Source: Phoenix dactylifera (lineage: Eukaryota > Streptophyta > Magnoliopsida > Arecales > Arecaceae). From it: 64,000 nt of DNA. The position numbers were made by a program, and so were the translations under genes. The stretch lies in contig NC_052407.1 in NCBI RefSeq assembly GCF_009389715.1, positions 7,164,475-7,228,474 of the forward strand, read 5' to 3'. The notes beneath the pieces are model-generated. The model was not told where the DNA came from. It made no database searches and was given only the letters and a program-made list of their open reading frames with translations. This document shows, piece by piece, positions 47,190-61,100 of this stretch. How positions within the stretch are numbered: position 1 is the stretch's first letter; each line of letters begins with the position of its first letter.

Positions 47190-49116
47190 TAAATCAGGCC
47201 AAATCAAATGAACCTCCCACAACAATAAACTTACGATACAATTAGGTTTGGGATAACCTTGATATATTGAAAGATTTGAAGGTGCTGAGAAATCAAATGT
47301 GTATCACGGTGGCGACATTTTGATATTAAATCTTTAGCGATACTAGTTGCGTGGATTTTGTTTAGGGTCAAGCAAGGGATCTAGTTTGTGTTTCTGTGTT
47401 GAAGGTTATTTCCGTTGGCATCAGTTATGACCTTTGCGCTCAGTTACAATATGCTTGGGATGCTTTATTCTCTATCTTGTCAAAGTTTTGTTGGCTTATG
47501 ATAGGCACCAAGTAACTTTCAAAATTTTATAACTAAGTTGAAAATTAATTATTCTTACCTCTTAATCTCATCCTTTCTCATCGATTTATGTTGTAAATTT
47601 ATGAAATTAATGTATCTCAGTTGGTTGCCATTATTTTCTTCATCCAATTAACCCGAGTAAATATGTACTTTTGAACCTTTGCCACTCTTTGTCCTTCTTA
47701 TTTATGTTTGTATTTTGTTTTTTTTTCTTTTATAATGAGATATTAGGCCCTTGTACGATACAGTTTATTAGGGTGTTTTTAAACTTTTGCCCAAGCATAT
47801 TCCTCAATTCTTATGATTTTAATATTTTCTTCATCTAATTTCTCACTAAAATAACAACTTATTTAACCGAGAAGGTGAATTTCCGATAATCTTGCTATTT
47901 AGTTTATAAAAATGCCCCAAATTTTTATTTTCTTTTGCCATAACCTATAAAGCTATAGCTTTCTATCCTACCTAGAGAAGAATAAACTAAAAATTGAATA
48001 ATTTTTCATACAAAAACTAATGTAGCTGAGCTAAAAAAGTGCTTCGTTGATGAAAAACTTTGATGGAAAAAGTCAAGCAACTCGAATTTAAACTCTCCTA
48101 TTACTATACTTTGTGCTAGTTTGAGAGAAATTAGTACCAAACATAGGTATACAAAATATAGTAAAACATTTATATAATGATTTTTTTAGAAGTACTTTAG
48201 ATATCACCTCATGAATAATCGTACCAATATAGATATCAGTGATGGGCTGAATGGTAAAAAGGGCTCGACCAACTCTGTTTCATTTGCTCATATACCGTAT
48301 TAATTCTCGACTCCCGCATCAACCTGCCGGGCGGTAATCTCACGGCTGATGGGAATATTTCTGCTCCAGATTTCCGTGTTTCACCGACTGTGCTAGTTTG
48401 TATATCATATGGACCAAGTTCAGATCCTTCTCACCACCGTCAGATCCATATCTAACGCTGCTGAAGCTCAGAATCACGTGACCCTTCCCGGCACCCAACT
48501 GCGTGGGACCTACGCAACTGGATCCCAGCAATGTTCGAAGCGCCTCCCGTTTACTTGCCGTTTGGTCATTCCCCTCGCCGTGGGCCAGCACTCTCTTACG
48601 GATACCCGTATCAAAATATCTATGCGATCTTCTAAGATCACCAACCATCCAATCAATCAACTTTTGCGGATCTTGACACCAGAAATAACGATCACGATAG
48701 CTTATCATGTCCGAGACTGACGGCCATCGAGAACCCGCATATTATTTTTATGATCTTCTACAAAAAGTTGGCGTTGTCCATGGAACATCCCCTATCTCAA
48801 GAAAAGAGAAGGGAAAAAGAACCTATATTTTCACTCCCTTCACCACCAACTCACCGCCTTTCTTCCACCCCTCACTGACTCAGTAAAATCGTAGCATCGG
48901 TCATGGGAGTGTGCATATAAAAAAAAAGGGGCGGCAATTAGAAAAGTGGATAGGGCAGAGGACCGGAGGAAAACCCCAAATCTCCCCCTCGACCTCCCGT
49001 TCTTTTTTCTTGCCCGCTTTCGTGTGATCTCGTCTCCGCTCCCTTCGCCGACGAGCGGCCAAGGCGAATTTGGGAAAGCTCTTCGCCGCTTCTCGCCGAG
49101 AGAGAGAGAGCTCTCC
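47190..49116. other. Spacer, then promoter and 5' UTR of the SRFR1-like gene
   Basis: AT-rich spacer to about 48300; then more balanced sequence leading to the start codon. The overlapping frames at 48340-48720 on both strands have no domain. The last 150 bp before 49117 are CT/GA-rich with 'gagagagagagag' at 49099-49111, a usual plant leader feature. Confidence 0.5.
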
Positions 49117-52100
49117 ATGGCGTCCGCTAGCGAGAGGCTGGAGCTCGCCAAGCTCTGCAGCACTCGCAACTGGTCCAAGGCCATTCGCGTCCTCGACTCC
49201 CTCCTCGCCCAGTCCTCCTCGGTCCAGGACATCTGGTTGCCACCGATCTCCCCATTCTTCTCCCTTTCTGTTCTTTTTGTCTCGATATCTTGCTCCTTGT
49301 GGAGTTCGTCGATTTTTTTGTTGATCTTTGTTAAGAACTTAAGATCGAATCTCCCGAGGGAATATCGGAGTATTTATAATTTGTTTTGGTTCTGCAGCAA
49401 TCGAGCTTTTTGCTATAGCCAGTTGGAGTTACACAAACATGTGATCAAGGACTGTGACAGGGCACTGCAGCTAGATCCTAAGGCTCTTCAAGCTTATATC
49501 CTCAAAGGTTGGTCGATTCTACAGAACTTGGCTGCTCTAATTTCTTCATGGTTTATGTTTTAGTTTTTTGTTTCTTTTTGGGTTTTTGAAACATGAATTG
49601 CAAATCAGTGAGATACTTGCCATTTTGGATTCTTGTATTTTGCATTTGATTTCTCTGTTCTATAAAAGATATTAAAAAACCCTAAAATTTGCACTGAAAA
49701 CTGTAGTCCGAAACCAGAGCTTTTCATTTTCTGTTTGATCCCTAAACATGAATGACGTCAACTAGTGGCAGAAATTTTGGTATGATTTGATAAACAATAT
49801 TTGGATTCAACTAATTAGGAAATGTCAGCATCTGGGACAAATATAGATGGATAGGGTGGCTGGGCTGCTGAGCATTCAAACACTCCCATTCAATTTATGA
49901 TTTTCAGTTGATGGTCGGTCCACTCTTAAAGTGAATCAGAAACTAGGTTCTTACTTCCGGTAAGTGCAAGTGTGAGAATTCTAGTTTGAGAGGTTCTATC
50001 TTTAGTGCCTAAGTATTGGAGGAATCAAATGAGCATATGGTAGGAGTAGGCTTAATTTAACAATGGGAATAATCCATCAAGCTGGATCTCTAAGGTGAAA
50101 GGGTTCGTCAACTTCTAGTTGCGATGGGTTATCAGAAGGCCATCTTAGCATTCTTTTGTTTGGAAGGAACATCAAGCTAATGTCTTGGACAGACACAAGG
50201 TGGTTCTTCTATGGGATATCTCTAACAAAGGCATATTTCTGTGCTTTAGACTGATTGAGGATGATGGTTTTGACATGTTCAAATGGCAAAATGTTACAAT
50301 CCTTATTGAGAAAAAAGGGCTCTTGGCTTCATAAATGCGCAACTGGTTTATCACCATAAGTCCTTAGGTTTTCTTAATTTTCTTATCCAATGTCAAGGTT
50401 ATCAATTGCCTAAAGTTTTGCTTATTTACTGTTGCAAATTCATGGAAATAGAAGGATACTATTCCAGGCTGATGGCTGGCATAAAAATGGTTGTGATATG
50501 GTGCTTGGGATTTAGTGTTCCTGACAATGGCCTAGCAAACTTCAAATTACTTGTGGATTCTTGCAGTGGTTAAATAATTATATTCTTTGGAGCCTAGAGG
50601 GATGGTGCATCAGAATTGTTTGACTCAAGCTTGCTAATTGCCACTCTATGGAAAGGTTTCTTTGGTCCTGTAGCAAGAGTGTGAGACATGCCTTTCTGGA
50701 TTATAATCTGCACATTTTTAAATGCTAAAAAGAACCCTTTGTTGGAGTAATTTACTTGATTGAGTTGGAAACATTACTGCTTTACCTCCAAATTGTGCAC
50801 AAAATTATACTTTGGCAGAGCATATGTCATTGCTTACAAATGTTAGGAAAAACAAGCACTGATGCTCTATATATGAATTTGTAATGTCCACCTTAATGAG
50901 ACCACATGTGAGGCTTGCGGGTGTTTGAGGTTTATAAAGTTAAGTGGAAGTTTGTCTTTATTATGGAGCTTCTGGACGAAGGGATGGTTTAGGATACATT
51001 CCTTGTAGTGATGATTAAAGAGATACTTGATGAGTATACTACTAGCAAATGAGCACATCTCACACGCATGTGAGAGTTAATTATAAAGAAAGCATGAATA
51101 GAGATTAAAATTAAAAAAGAAACAAATTAAATACATAAAATTGAATTATAAAGAATACACCAATTTTAAAGTAAAAATATGAGATGCAAAATGCAAAAAT
51201 AAGGGAAAATAATGAAAATAAATAAATATATAATATTGAAATTAGATAATCTTAAATACAACAAAAGTACAAACATGAAATAATAGAATCAATAAAGCAT
51301 AAAAAGCATAAAAAAATACATATAAAGTATAAAATAGAATATTAAATGTATATTAGCTAAATTGAAGAAAAAAATAAAAAAAAAAAATAAAAAAATAAAA
51401 AAATAAAGATAAACTCTCAAAAAATATAAGTAAAATGAAAAAGATTATAACCAGGTTTTGTTTTTGGCGATCAAAGAGGAGCTCTTGGCAAGTATTAGAG
51501 GACCAAACTCACAATCTTTTGCTTAGAAGGGGCTTAGGGTGTGAAGAGAGTGACTTGGTCCAATTTAGGCAGATTGGATTGCAAAGGGGGAGAAAGAGAA
51601 GGGGCAGGAGGAAAGAGAGTAGATTGTGGGCACTTAAGTGAGATTTCATGTTTCTACATGCGGCAAGCGAGCGAGCGAGCGAGAGAGAGATGTTAGTGGA
51701 CAAACCATCTTCCCATTTATATATATGCTATTGTAATATAATTGTTCTACTTATGGTAAGATGAATTTGCATAGGAAATTTAGACATCCATCATATGTTA
51801 CATAAAATCCTAACAAATGGCTGTGATATTAATTTGAATGGGATAGAGGACGGATGTGCATGAGTGTGTGGTAAGATAAAGAGAGGCATCTATTTTTATG
51901 GTAAGATAAGGCATTAGTGTAATCTTGGTGAGGCATCTAAATATAGGCACTATATCTTCTTATTCTTCTAATTTTGCATGTCCGTGAGATGAGAAAGTGA
52001 CATGAGGTACTAACAAAATATTTATTGGGCAAGATTATGCAGGGATTTTTTTTTCCAAGTCAAGGATATTTAGAGAAAAAAAGATAGAGGAAATCTTGAT

Positions 52101-55100
52101 GTAACATTCTAAATTTGAAAGCTTTTTTCTAGAGAAAACATAATATAGGTCATTGGAACATAATTTCTATAGTTGATGTTCATTCTGGACGTCATTGAAT
52201 TGGTGTTCCTAAGGTCATTTATCCTACTGTACTTATGATGACCACAACACATTTCCTGTTTTGCCAATTCACGTAATAATGTGCCTGCCACAATTCAAAG
52301 CATCAGAACTGACAGCTTCACCAAGTTTGATGATTCATCCTTTTCTTTTTTATGATCTTCGTATTTATCTTTTTGTGGAATGTTCTTCAACATTTTATTG
52401 ACTATGAACTTCCCATTTGACCGCCAATAGTGTAAATGGCAGCTAGATCCTGAGTTTAATGATTCATCCTAGTTGTTTTTAATGATCTTTCTGCACATTT
52501 ATTGGGGAATTACGCTTTATTGTGGAATGATGCTGTCAACATATATGGATGACTATGAACTTCCGTTTGACCATCGATTGTGTGTCAAAAAGTCTGGGTA
52601 CCTTTTGGGCCTGACAAGGTGGAATACCTTGGAAATATCATTTCTTGTTGGGAATTTGCCACAGACACAAGTGGAGTGCAAGGCTTGTCAGTAATGCCAA
52701 CACATTTCCAAGCAGTGATCAACTTGACCAATTATATGAGGAAAAATAGTTAACTTTGGCGATGCATCAACATAGTTAATAATACATCAATGAGACTATG
52801 TTGCCGTGCTAGTTTGCTTACAAATAATTGGCGAGTCCTCAAATCATATAAAACTATTCAATTCTTTTTTTAAAATTGTTTTCTTTTCTGTTTCTGCAAA
52901 TAATTAGAGGGGGAAGGGGAGAAGGCTTAGTTTGATTGCATAGTCATTGTGAGGTGTGATAATGTTGGTGCCAAAATAAACAAGGAGGAACCTGTCAAGA
53001 GGTCTGGATGTTTTCATTCCCATTGTACTTCATGTTCCAAGTTCATTTTTCAGAGTCCTCTCCATCTCTTTCTTTTCTTTTATTCTCCTTTTGATTTATA
53101 AAGTACTAGTAAACATATGGGATCAGGTGCCAGAACCAATACCCAACCCATTGGGTCTTGCACCTATCATCTTTTTTTTTTTTTTTTTTTTAAAATTCTG
53201 CTGTTGCTGATCTATCTCTTTTTAGCTTGCAAAATGGGACTAGAGTTTTAATATACAGCGCAGTCAGTTTTTCCAATCTGCACCGTGGAAAATTGCTGAA
53301 GTATTGCACAATATGGGTTATATGTGCCAGTAGATATCTATGGGCTGTAACACAGTTTTGTACTCCTGTACTCTGCTGGTAATCTAGCAACAAAGCATTT
53401 CTTGTATGGTTACATTTGATTTGCCTCAATGTTCTAATCCTTGGCCCCACGCTGTCCGTAAAGGTTGAGTGTCTCGTCTTGGCCATTATCCTCTTTAAAT
53501 TGTATTTTTTATTTGAAAATGTATGTACTTTAGACAAGGTTCGCTGAACCGGTATTGTGACCCATATTGGTTGGCTACCAGTATGGTACAGTATACATCC
53601 GTACCATGCCGTGTCGGGGTGTACTGAAACAGGGAGAGGGAGGGGAAGAGAGGGGGGAGAGAGAAGGGGGGGGGGAGGGGGGAGAGAGGGGGAGAGAGAA
53701 CCCTAACCTTAACACTAACCCTAGGGGGTCAGAGAGAAGAAGGGGAGAAAGAGGAATAGGGAGGGGAGGGAGAGAGAGATTGAGAGTCGTACCTGGAAAA
53801 CTTTGCCAAAAAAAGTGCAGGCTACAATCAGAGATGAAGGAGGTGGTAGAGGAGGCCAACCACAACCATTGGGCCGCAGGAGTTGGAATGAAGAAGGGGA
53901 GTCTTCCATGCTGAGACAAGGGTTTCAATGGGAATGAGGGAAGGCCAGCATAGGAAAGGGGATGAGCTTCTAACACATGGGACGAGGCATCCAAGAGGGG
54001 GGGGGGGAGAGTGAGAGGGAAATCGAACGAGATCGGACTAGGGGACGGCAGGAGGATGGGGGGCTCATGATTTTATTAAGGGTCGTCGTTTTGGTTCTTT
54101 ACCGCCATCTTGTTGGGCTGACCTTGCTTGAGACTATCTTTATGGTGAATAATGAATCATTGTTCTCAGAGAAACTAGGTTGAATCTTAAAGACATGTAT
54201 GATGAACACAAAGAAATCATATAGAAATGTAAAATTATTGGTTATGAACCTTTTGCAACGAAGTTAAGCTTTTCTTCCTCTCACTTTATAAATGTGGTTG
54301 CTATTCTTGCAATTGCAGTAACACGTGATCTGGATTGAGAAATTGTTCTGATATTTTATATTGGTGTTAGATTTCTTGTAGGTTTTTTCAAGACTTGAAC
54401 CTTAATTTCAGTTAGTTATTGCTTTTTCTTTAATGATCATGTTTTTGCTGCAAGACAATGTGCTGTCCTTCTTGTTCAGCTAGCTATGAGCTTACCATAG
54501 TGATATCTTTTGCAAAGTATGAAAACCTCGGTCTAAGTGCCAATTGTATGTTCCAATACTCGTAATCAGATATTTTTTGCAATTATTAAATCGGATCCAA
54601 TCTTTTGTGCTTTTTATTTCAGCTTATGCTTGCTGTTACATTATTGTCAGGTAATGCTCTGTCAGCTCTGGGAAGAAAGGAAGATGCTTTGCTTGTGTGG
54701 GAGGAAGGGTATGGAAATGCAGTTCATGAATCAACAGATTTAAAGCAGTTGCTGGAGTTGGAAGAGCTATTGGCAGTTGCTAAACAGTCTGAACCTGTTG
54801 TTTGTGAAGATCATGCCATGGATGCATCAACATGTGATACAAAAGTAGTTGTCTCTGAAAATCATGTTTTGGATTCCTCTAATACAAATATGTCAACCAC
54901 TGAAAAAAAGGTTGTTGTCTGTGAAGATCATGTTATAGATTCCTCTAGTACGACGACATTGACCTCTGAGATAGGGTCTTTCATTCAAAGTAAATCAGAT
55001 AATATGCATGAAAAACCTAATGATACTGCAGAAACATGCAGCAGATCCAATGAGACCATTAAAATAAATCGAAAGCTTTTTGTTGGTCTTCCAAAGACCA

Positions 55101-58100
55101 AGTCAATAAGCTTGGATTTTCGATTATCACGAGGCATAGCACAGGTGAGTCTGATGTGCTTTATTATCAAATTTTCTCATTTAATTTGCCCATATACGTA
55201 TAAATGTTTTTATACAGGTAAGGAAATCAGCTACTGTCTCAATCAAATGAGGGTCTTATTGAACTATACAGTGGATTTAGTTTAAATTTCTCATTTTAAT
55301 TTTACAAGTAAAAATTGAACTGTGTGCAGTGATGAGTTCATGGTAGTAATGTTGGGCTGTCTCTGGTCATCTTGGGATGATTTTAACTTTTTACTTATCT
55401 CTGCCTCAAAATCTTTGGGAATGTGCTTTGACAAATTGCCAAACAGTAGAAATTCAAACAATGAGGAAATATAATAAACACAAATATTTAGGATTGTGGA
55501 CAAAAACGATCCTAATCAACCTTAATTTGTAATGTTTGCTAGAAACTCATCTCCAAACTAAATTAACAAGACAATAATCTTCCAATTCAAAATTGTGAGC
55601 AGTCTTTATCTCTTGGTTAGTTTGTGATACAATTGTTATTTAGAAATCATGGCTCCAGAGTTCAATATGAAGATTTTCAGATTTCAAATGAAGTCAAGCC
55701 TTTCCTTTTTTCTCTTCTCTGTTTAACTAAGTGTTTGGCACATTTCCTAGGCATCTTGAGTCATAATATTTAGTCTTTACACTTTTTGCTCAATTTCTTC
55801 TTTAAGGTACCTGAACCCTTCTTTTCTAGATACCCAATTCGTGTCATGACCTGTTGGCTCAAAACCTTGCTTAGCTGGTTAAGGAATGTAGAGCGGAGAA
55901 ACCCAATATATGTTTAGGGGATAACCTAGGATTTTGAGCCAATTGCTTTGAGCTCATAAGTAAATGCCTTGACAATGGTTTTCATTTTGCCACATAGATG
56001 TCATCAAGCAAAGTAGGGAGCAAGAATTTTAATAGATGACTTCAGGATGTGTGCTCATAGATATGGTTCATCTGACTGATATGTCACCAATAGAGGAGGC
56101 ATGGGTTGAGAAGGAATTGCTGGATTTTCCTTGTATGAAAATCTATCTGTCATGCACGAGAAGTTCAGAACATCCTTTTGACATTAGCATTAACACCATG
56201 CACCATGCATAAAATTGCTTCCCTATGTTGTCTACCCCTTTCTCATCCCCCACTAACCATTGGTTGAATCTTAAAACCAATTCCCTGCTTTTTGCAACAT
56301 TTTCTGGCTTTCTGCTCCTTGTGGGAATAAATGGACGCATGGGAATTTCCTTTCTTTTTCTTCGAAGGTTAAAATGCTCAGTACTAGTTTCATTTGTTTT
56401 TGTATATCAGATTTTCACAAATAGGCCATGGAAGTGTGAAGAGAGATGGAATTTAGGATTTAAAAGAGAGGGTCTGAATTGCTCTTCTGCAGTCTGCAGT
56501 GAGACAGATTTGTATAAAGAGGTTAAAGAAAGCTAAAAGAAAGGTAGGCATGGATTTGCAGGTTTAGGAGTACAAGGGGAAGGTTGATAAGCTATATTCC
56601 ATGGTTTCATCCAAAATTCTGATTAGCAAATCTGATATAAGAACTATATATATTTCCATCCATGGTTTTAAATCACGATGGGACGGTGGGCATCCTGGCC
56701 ACCCCATCCTGTTCTTTTGAGAAAATAGGAATTGGGATAAGGGTGGGACTCCAAAACCCATCCATGCATGGAAAGAAGAAGAAAGAGGAAAGAAGGAAGG
56801 GGAAAAGGAAGAAAAGATGAAGAAAAAGGAAGGAAAGAAAGGAAGGGAGAAGAAAATAAAAAAAAGAAAGGAAGGATGAGAGAAGAAAACGAAAGAAAGG
56901 AAAGAATTATGGAAGGAAAGAAAGAAGAAGAAAAAGGAAGGAAAGGAAAAAGAATGAAAAAGAAAGGAAAGGAGAAGAAAAAGAAGGGAAGGAAAGAAGG
57001 GAAGAAGGAAGAAAAAGGAAAGAAAGGAAGAAGAAAAAGGAAAGAAAGGAAGGAAAGAAAGAAGAAAAAGAAACAAAGAAAGAAAGAAAGGAAAGAAGAA
57101 GGCGAGAGAGATAGAGGGTACTTTCCGAGATGCTTGATCGGGACGACTGCTGGGATAGAGTGAGATAGTGGGGTGCCCTTTTCAATGGAGAAACTGGGAT
57201 GCCTCCATCCCATGGGATTTAAAACCTTATTACTGTCAAAATAAAGGGGACTAGATGTATTAAGTTTGGGATTTTAGTTCGAAGAATTTGGCATGTTCTA
57301 TGTAGTTTAAATGGCAAACTAGAGTAGGTTTGCTAACAGAAAAATAAGGGGGAAGGAAAGATTTTGATTTAGGATGTGTTTGGTATTGCTTAAAAAAGTG
57401 CTTTTGTGACTTTTGTAGCTAAAAAGCACTTCCTTAAAAAAGTGTTTAGTCACATCATCTAAGTTCTTCTATAGGGTGAAAAGTCGAAAACACACTTTTA
57501 GAAGAAGCTAGAAAATCTAGCTTCTGGCTTCTCCTTCTCTCCTTACAAAGCCGAAACAATAGAAAACACACCCTTAGAGGAAAAGTCCTGGATAGGGCAA
57601 GAGACCTAGATGGAAGTATGGAGGGTTTGTAAAGGAATATCGTCATGCAAGTAAGATGTAGAAGCTGCTTTTGCAGGTTCTGGTGACATTTTGTGCGTGA
57701 TCTAAAACAAGTGGGCGCGCACACCAGGAGTGGGGGAGCCACTTAGCCTATTATCAAATAAAATGGAATATAGATCAATCTTTACTCAGTGTCCCAGCAA
57801 CTCTGGATAAAAACAAGAAATGTACAACATTCTATGACTAGATGATAGCCCCTATAACTTTTTCTAATTCAAACATCTATTGTTATTGTGTAAAACAAGC
57901 TGATTTTCTGATCTCACAAACAACAACAGCTGTTTTTAGTGCCTAGTGCTTTAAGGGTTTGGGAAGGCCCAATTGAAGCCTTATTACTAAGCAAATAATC
58001 CGGACTTGATAAAACACCCCGGGTCCAAATTTTTGTTGATACCTGTTGATTACGAAGATTTATATAGTGGGAACCCTTACATCATGTTAAAGACAGATTC

Positions 58101-61100
58101 TTGACATGTGTTTGTATTTTCAGACTTCCCAAAATTTACTCCATTGGCTTCATGGCAATTGATAAAGAAAAGGTTATATCATCAAGCAGTATGATAAAGA
58201 AAAGGTTATATCATCAAGCAGTATCATACTAAATGATGACGTATTTTAGTTTTCTTGATTTCATTACATATCCTTCCAACTTATTGTGCATATGCTATCA
58301 AATGTTTCAACCTATTCAACTCTATGTATTCTGGATATTAGGAATTTGCCTGAGGCACCTGTATCTATGTTGCACATTAATATCTGTGCCATTGGTAGTA
58401 TTAAGCCATGCCAGTGCCCCGTTTGGTTATATCACAAGTGTCACCCTTTTGCACAGTCAGCTACTGTAGTCACGTACTGCACTGAAGTACCTGACAACAT
58501 GCAAAATTCTAATATTTGGACACTGTTCTTAAATTAAAAGGATCATTAGGGCTTGATGAGTGCTAAATTGTGTTGCAAATGTAACAATATGCAACTATTT
58601 TAGGTTGCTTCCTGGTGCGATTGCATAGGTGGTGCAAGATGGATTAGTGGGGCACTTTAAGATTAAACCTGTCCATGTATTGCACCATACGTAATGTGAT
58701 GCTCAGGGAGCATGCAATGGTGGAAAGGCAGGGGGGTGCAGATCTACAGCACCCCCTGATCCCCATTGCTGCCACCCTTATGATTTCAATAAGTGGTGGT
58801 CTAATCCGTATTTAATTTTTTATATGGCTGTTTTTATATTTAGTCATTTTATCTGTTTTCTATTGAAGCATTCTATTTATATGACTATTTTTTGGTCTGT
58901 TCATCTCTTTGAAATTGAAGCATTCTTGGTTAATATCACTATTGCATCACATACAAGGTGGCTAGTTTTAACGGTGTATGTTTGTAGCCTTGGACAGCCT
59001 CAATCCCATTATGCATTTAATTTTAGAGGGTTTCATTAGAATAATAAGTTTTTGACATTCTTCAGTTTTTGGTTATTGCATGTTGAATATATGGAATCTC
59101 TGAAGTAGCCAGATTCAAGAATCTTGCACGAGCTCGTTAGGAGGTTGCTGGAATCTTCTAAACTCTAAAACTTTATCATGGTTCATCTTTAAAAAAAAGC
59201 CATTTTCATATACCTAGGATGTGTTGCCTTCCAATGTGTCATTATGAAGGACAGCAATTCAGTTAGTTGTAACGCACAAAATGCTAGAAGGTCAAAGGTA
59301 TAATCAATATTCCTAATTGTGCTCGATTTTTTCAAATAAATATAGAATTATAATTTATATAATATTTATCTGGATTTAGGGATGGCAACGGATCGGTATG
59401 GGCCAGGTACACAATTTTTTGTACCCACCCTGTATTTGTCTTGGGGCGGGGCGAGGCATGTAGAGTTAGACATGGCGGGTTTGATGGGTCAATTCGTGTA
59501 AAGCTGCATATTTTTTTTTTGCATACAAATCAAACAAATATAAAAGAATATAAAAATAAACTTTAGTACTTCACATACGCTAACAAAATAAGAGTCGAAG
59601 ACATAGAATATAACAAATCAAATTTTCAACAATAATAGAAACATAACAAACAAAAATATTGTTCTTTAAGAAGCCAAATGTCCCATGAACTAAGAAAAGC
59701 AATCAACTAAAAAATGAACAACTAAGCATCATGGCATGTAACCTTTCACATGTTCAATCTTTCTCATAAGTGGAGAGACTAGGACAAAGGGTAGGAAGGG
59801 GCTTTGTGAAGAGTTATATATATCTGGGTTGAGTTCAGGGCAGGTTTTACCATTACCTGCACTTGCCCTGGATCCACTGTAGGTCGGGTAAAATCTGTCC
59901 CATTAAGATCAGGTTGGGTCAGGTACTTGATGGAGCATAGTAGATTGCTACTCCTAACTGAATTAATTTATACTCAAATTGGTAAAGCATATATAAGAAC
60001 CAGAAAATCCGACTCCCATTCGGTTGCCCAGATGAGCCTGCAGTGCCCAAAAGTGCTCTTTGATACTAACGCATGCATGATTTGTCCTAAAAGATACTTT
60101 TGGATGTCATGGAATTATTTAAATGCCTTAGTTTCAATAAAAATTAGTCAAGCATAATACTTCAGTTAGTGATTTATGAATTCATTTTATAATAAGATAC
60201 TATTTGTTTAGCAAGCATCTTATTTGTATCTAGTTGGTTCCTTTTATTTCTGGTTGGTGATTTATCGCTTGATTCAGATAAATGCATGGCTATAATTTAA
60301 GTGCTAGTATAAATTGCTCATATTTCGCGGACATATGGCTGATATGTTTTCAGAATCTTTGATTTTTTTTTAAAGCTTACCTGTTTTTCTTTTTCCCTTT
60401 TTCCACAAACTGAAGCTTTTTTCCAATGATGGACCAAACTGTTGCAGGTTAATGAAGGGAATTATGACCAAGCTATATCCATCTTTGACCAGGTTTACCT
60501 GTTTTTGCCCATCTTATCCATGCTCTTGTCTGTTGTTAATGGAATGGACATACGGTAACATTAGACATGTGCAGATTTTGAGAGAAAATCCTACATATCC
60601 AGAGGCTTTGATAGGAAGAGGAACGGCTTATGCATTCCAAAGAGAACTTGATGCTGCTATTGCCGACTTTACTAAGGTATAATAATTCGTGGGAACCAGC
60701 TTCCACTTTTGGATTTGCATTTTGAGTATTTTTCTTTCTCTGGCAGGCTATACAAACAAATCAATCTGCTGGAGAGGCTTGGAAACGGCGAGGGCAGGCA
60801 CGTGCTGCCATGGGAGAATTTGTGGAGGCAAGGCCATTTTATCCTATCATGCACAGATATAAGTTCTTCTGTTTAAATTTTTATTTCTCTGCAATAAATT
60901 TATTACTTTATATGTTGTTTAACTTCTTGTTTCAGTGGCTTGTTTTTGGCTGCTGTAAGAAGGTCTCTTCTCTGTTTTAAAAGATGAGTATCTAGGTCTT
61001 ACATGTATGTGTTGTAAATAAGTCATAGAACTGAATTTTCTGGTAAGAAAGACTAATTCTATAACTGTAGAAATTAGAAAACTAAATCAGGCAATTGGAG

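Larger units (their letters stand above)
55145..60447 (+). other. SRFR1-like intron 3 (5,303 bp) with repeat insertions
   Basis: GT...AG intron. It contains an inverted-end element (56664-57226), a 32-bp tandem duplication (58160-58223) and a 'gggatggcaac' type repeat (59377-59925). No frame with a recognisable domain. Confidence 0.8.

Noticed and set aside
56564..57213. Phe/Ser/Pro-rich and Lys/Glu/Arg-rich frames inside SRFR1-like intron 3
   Set aside because: They are produced by the purine-rich core of an inverted-end element.
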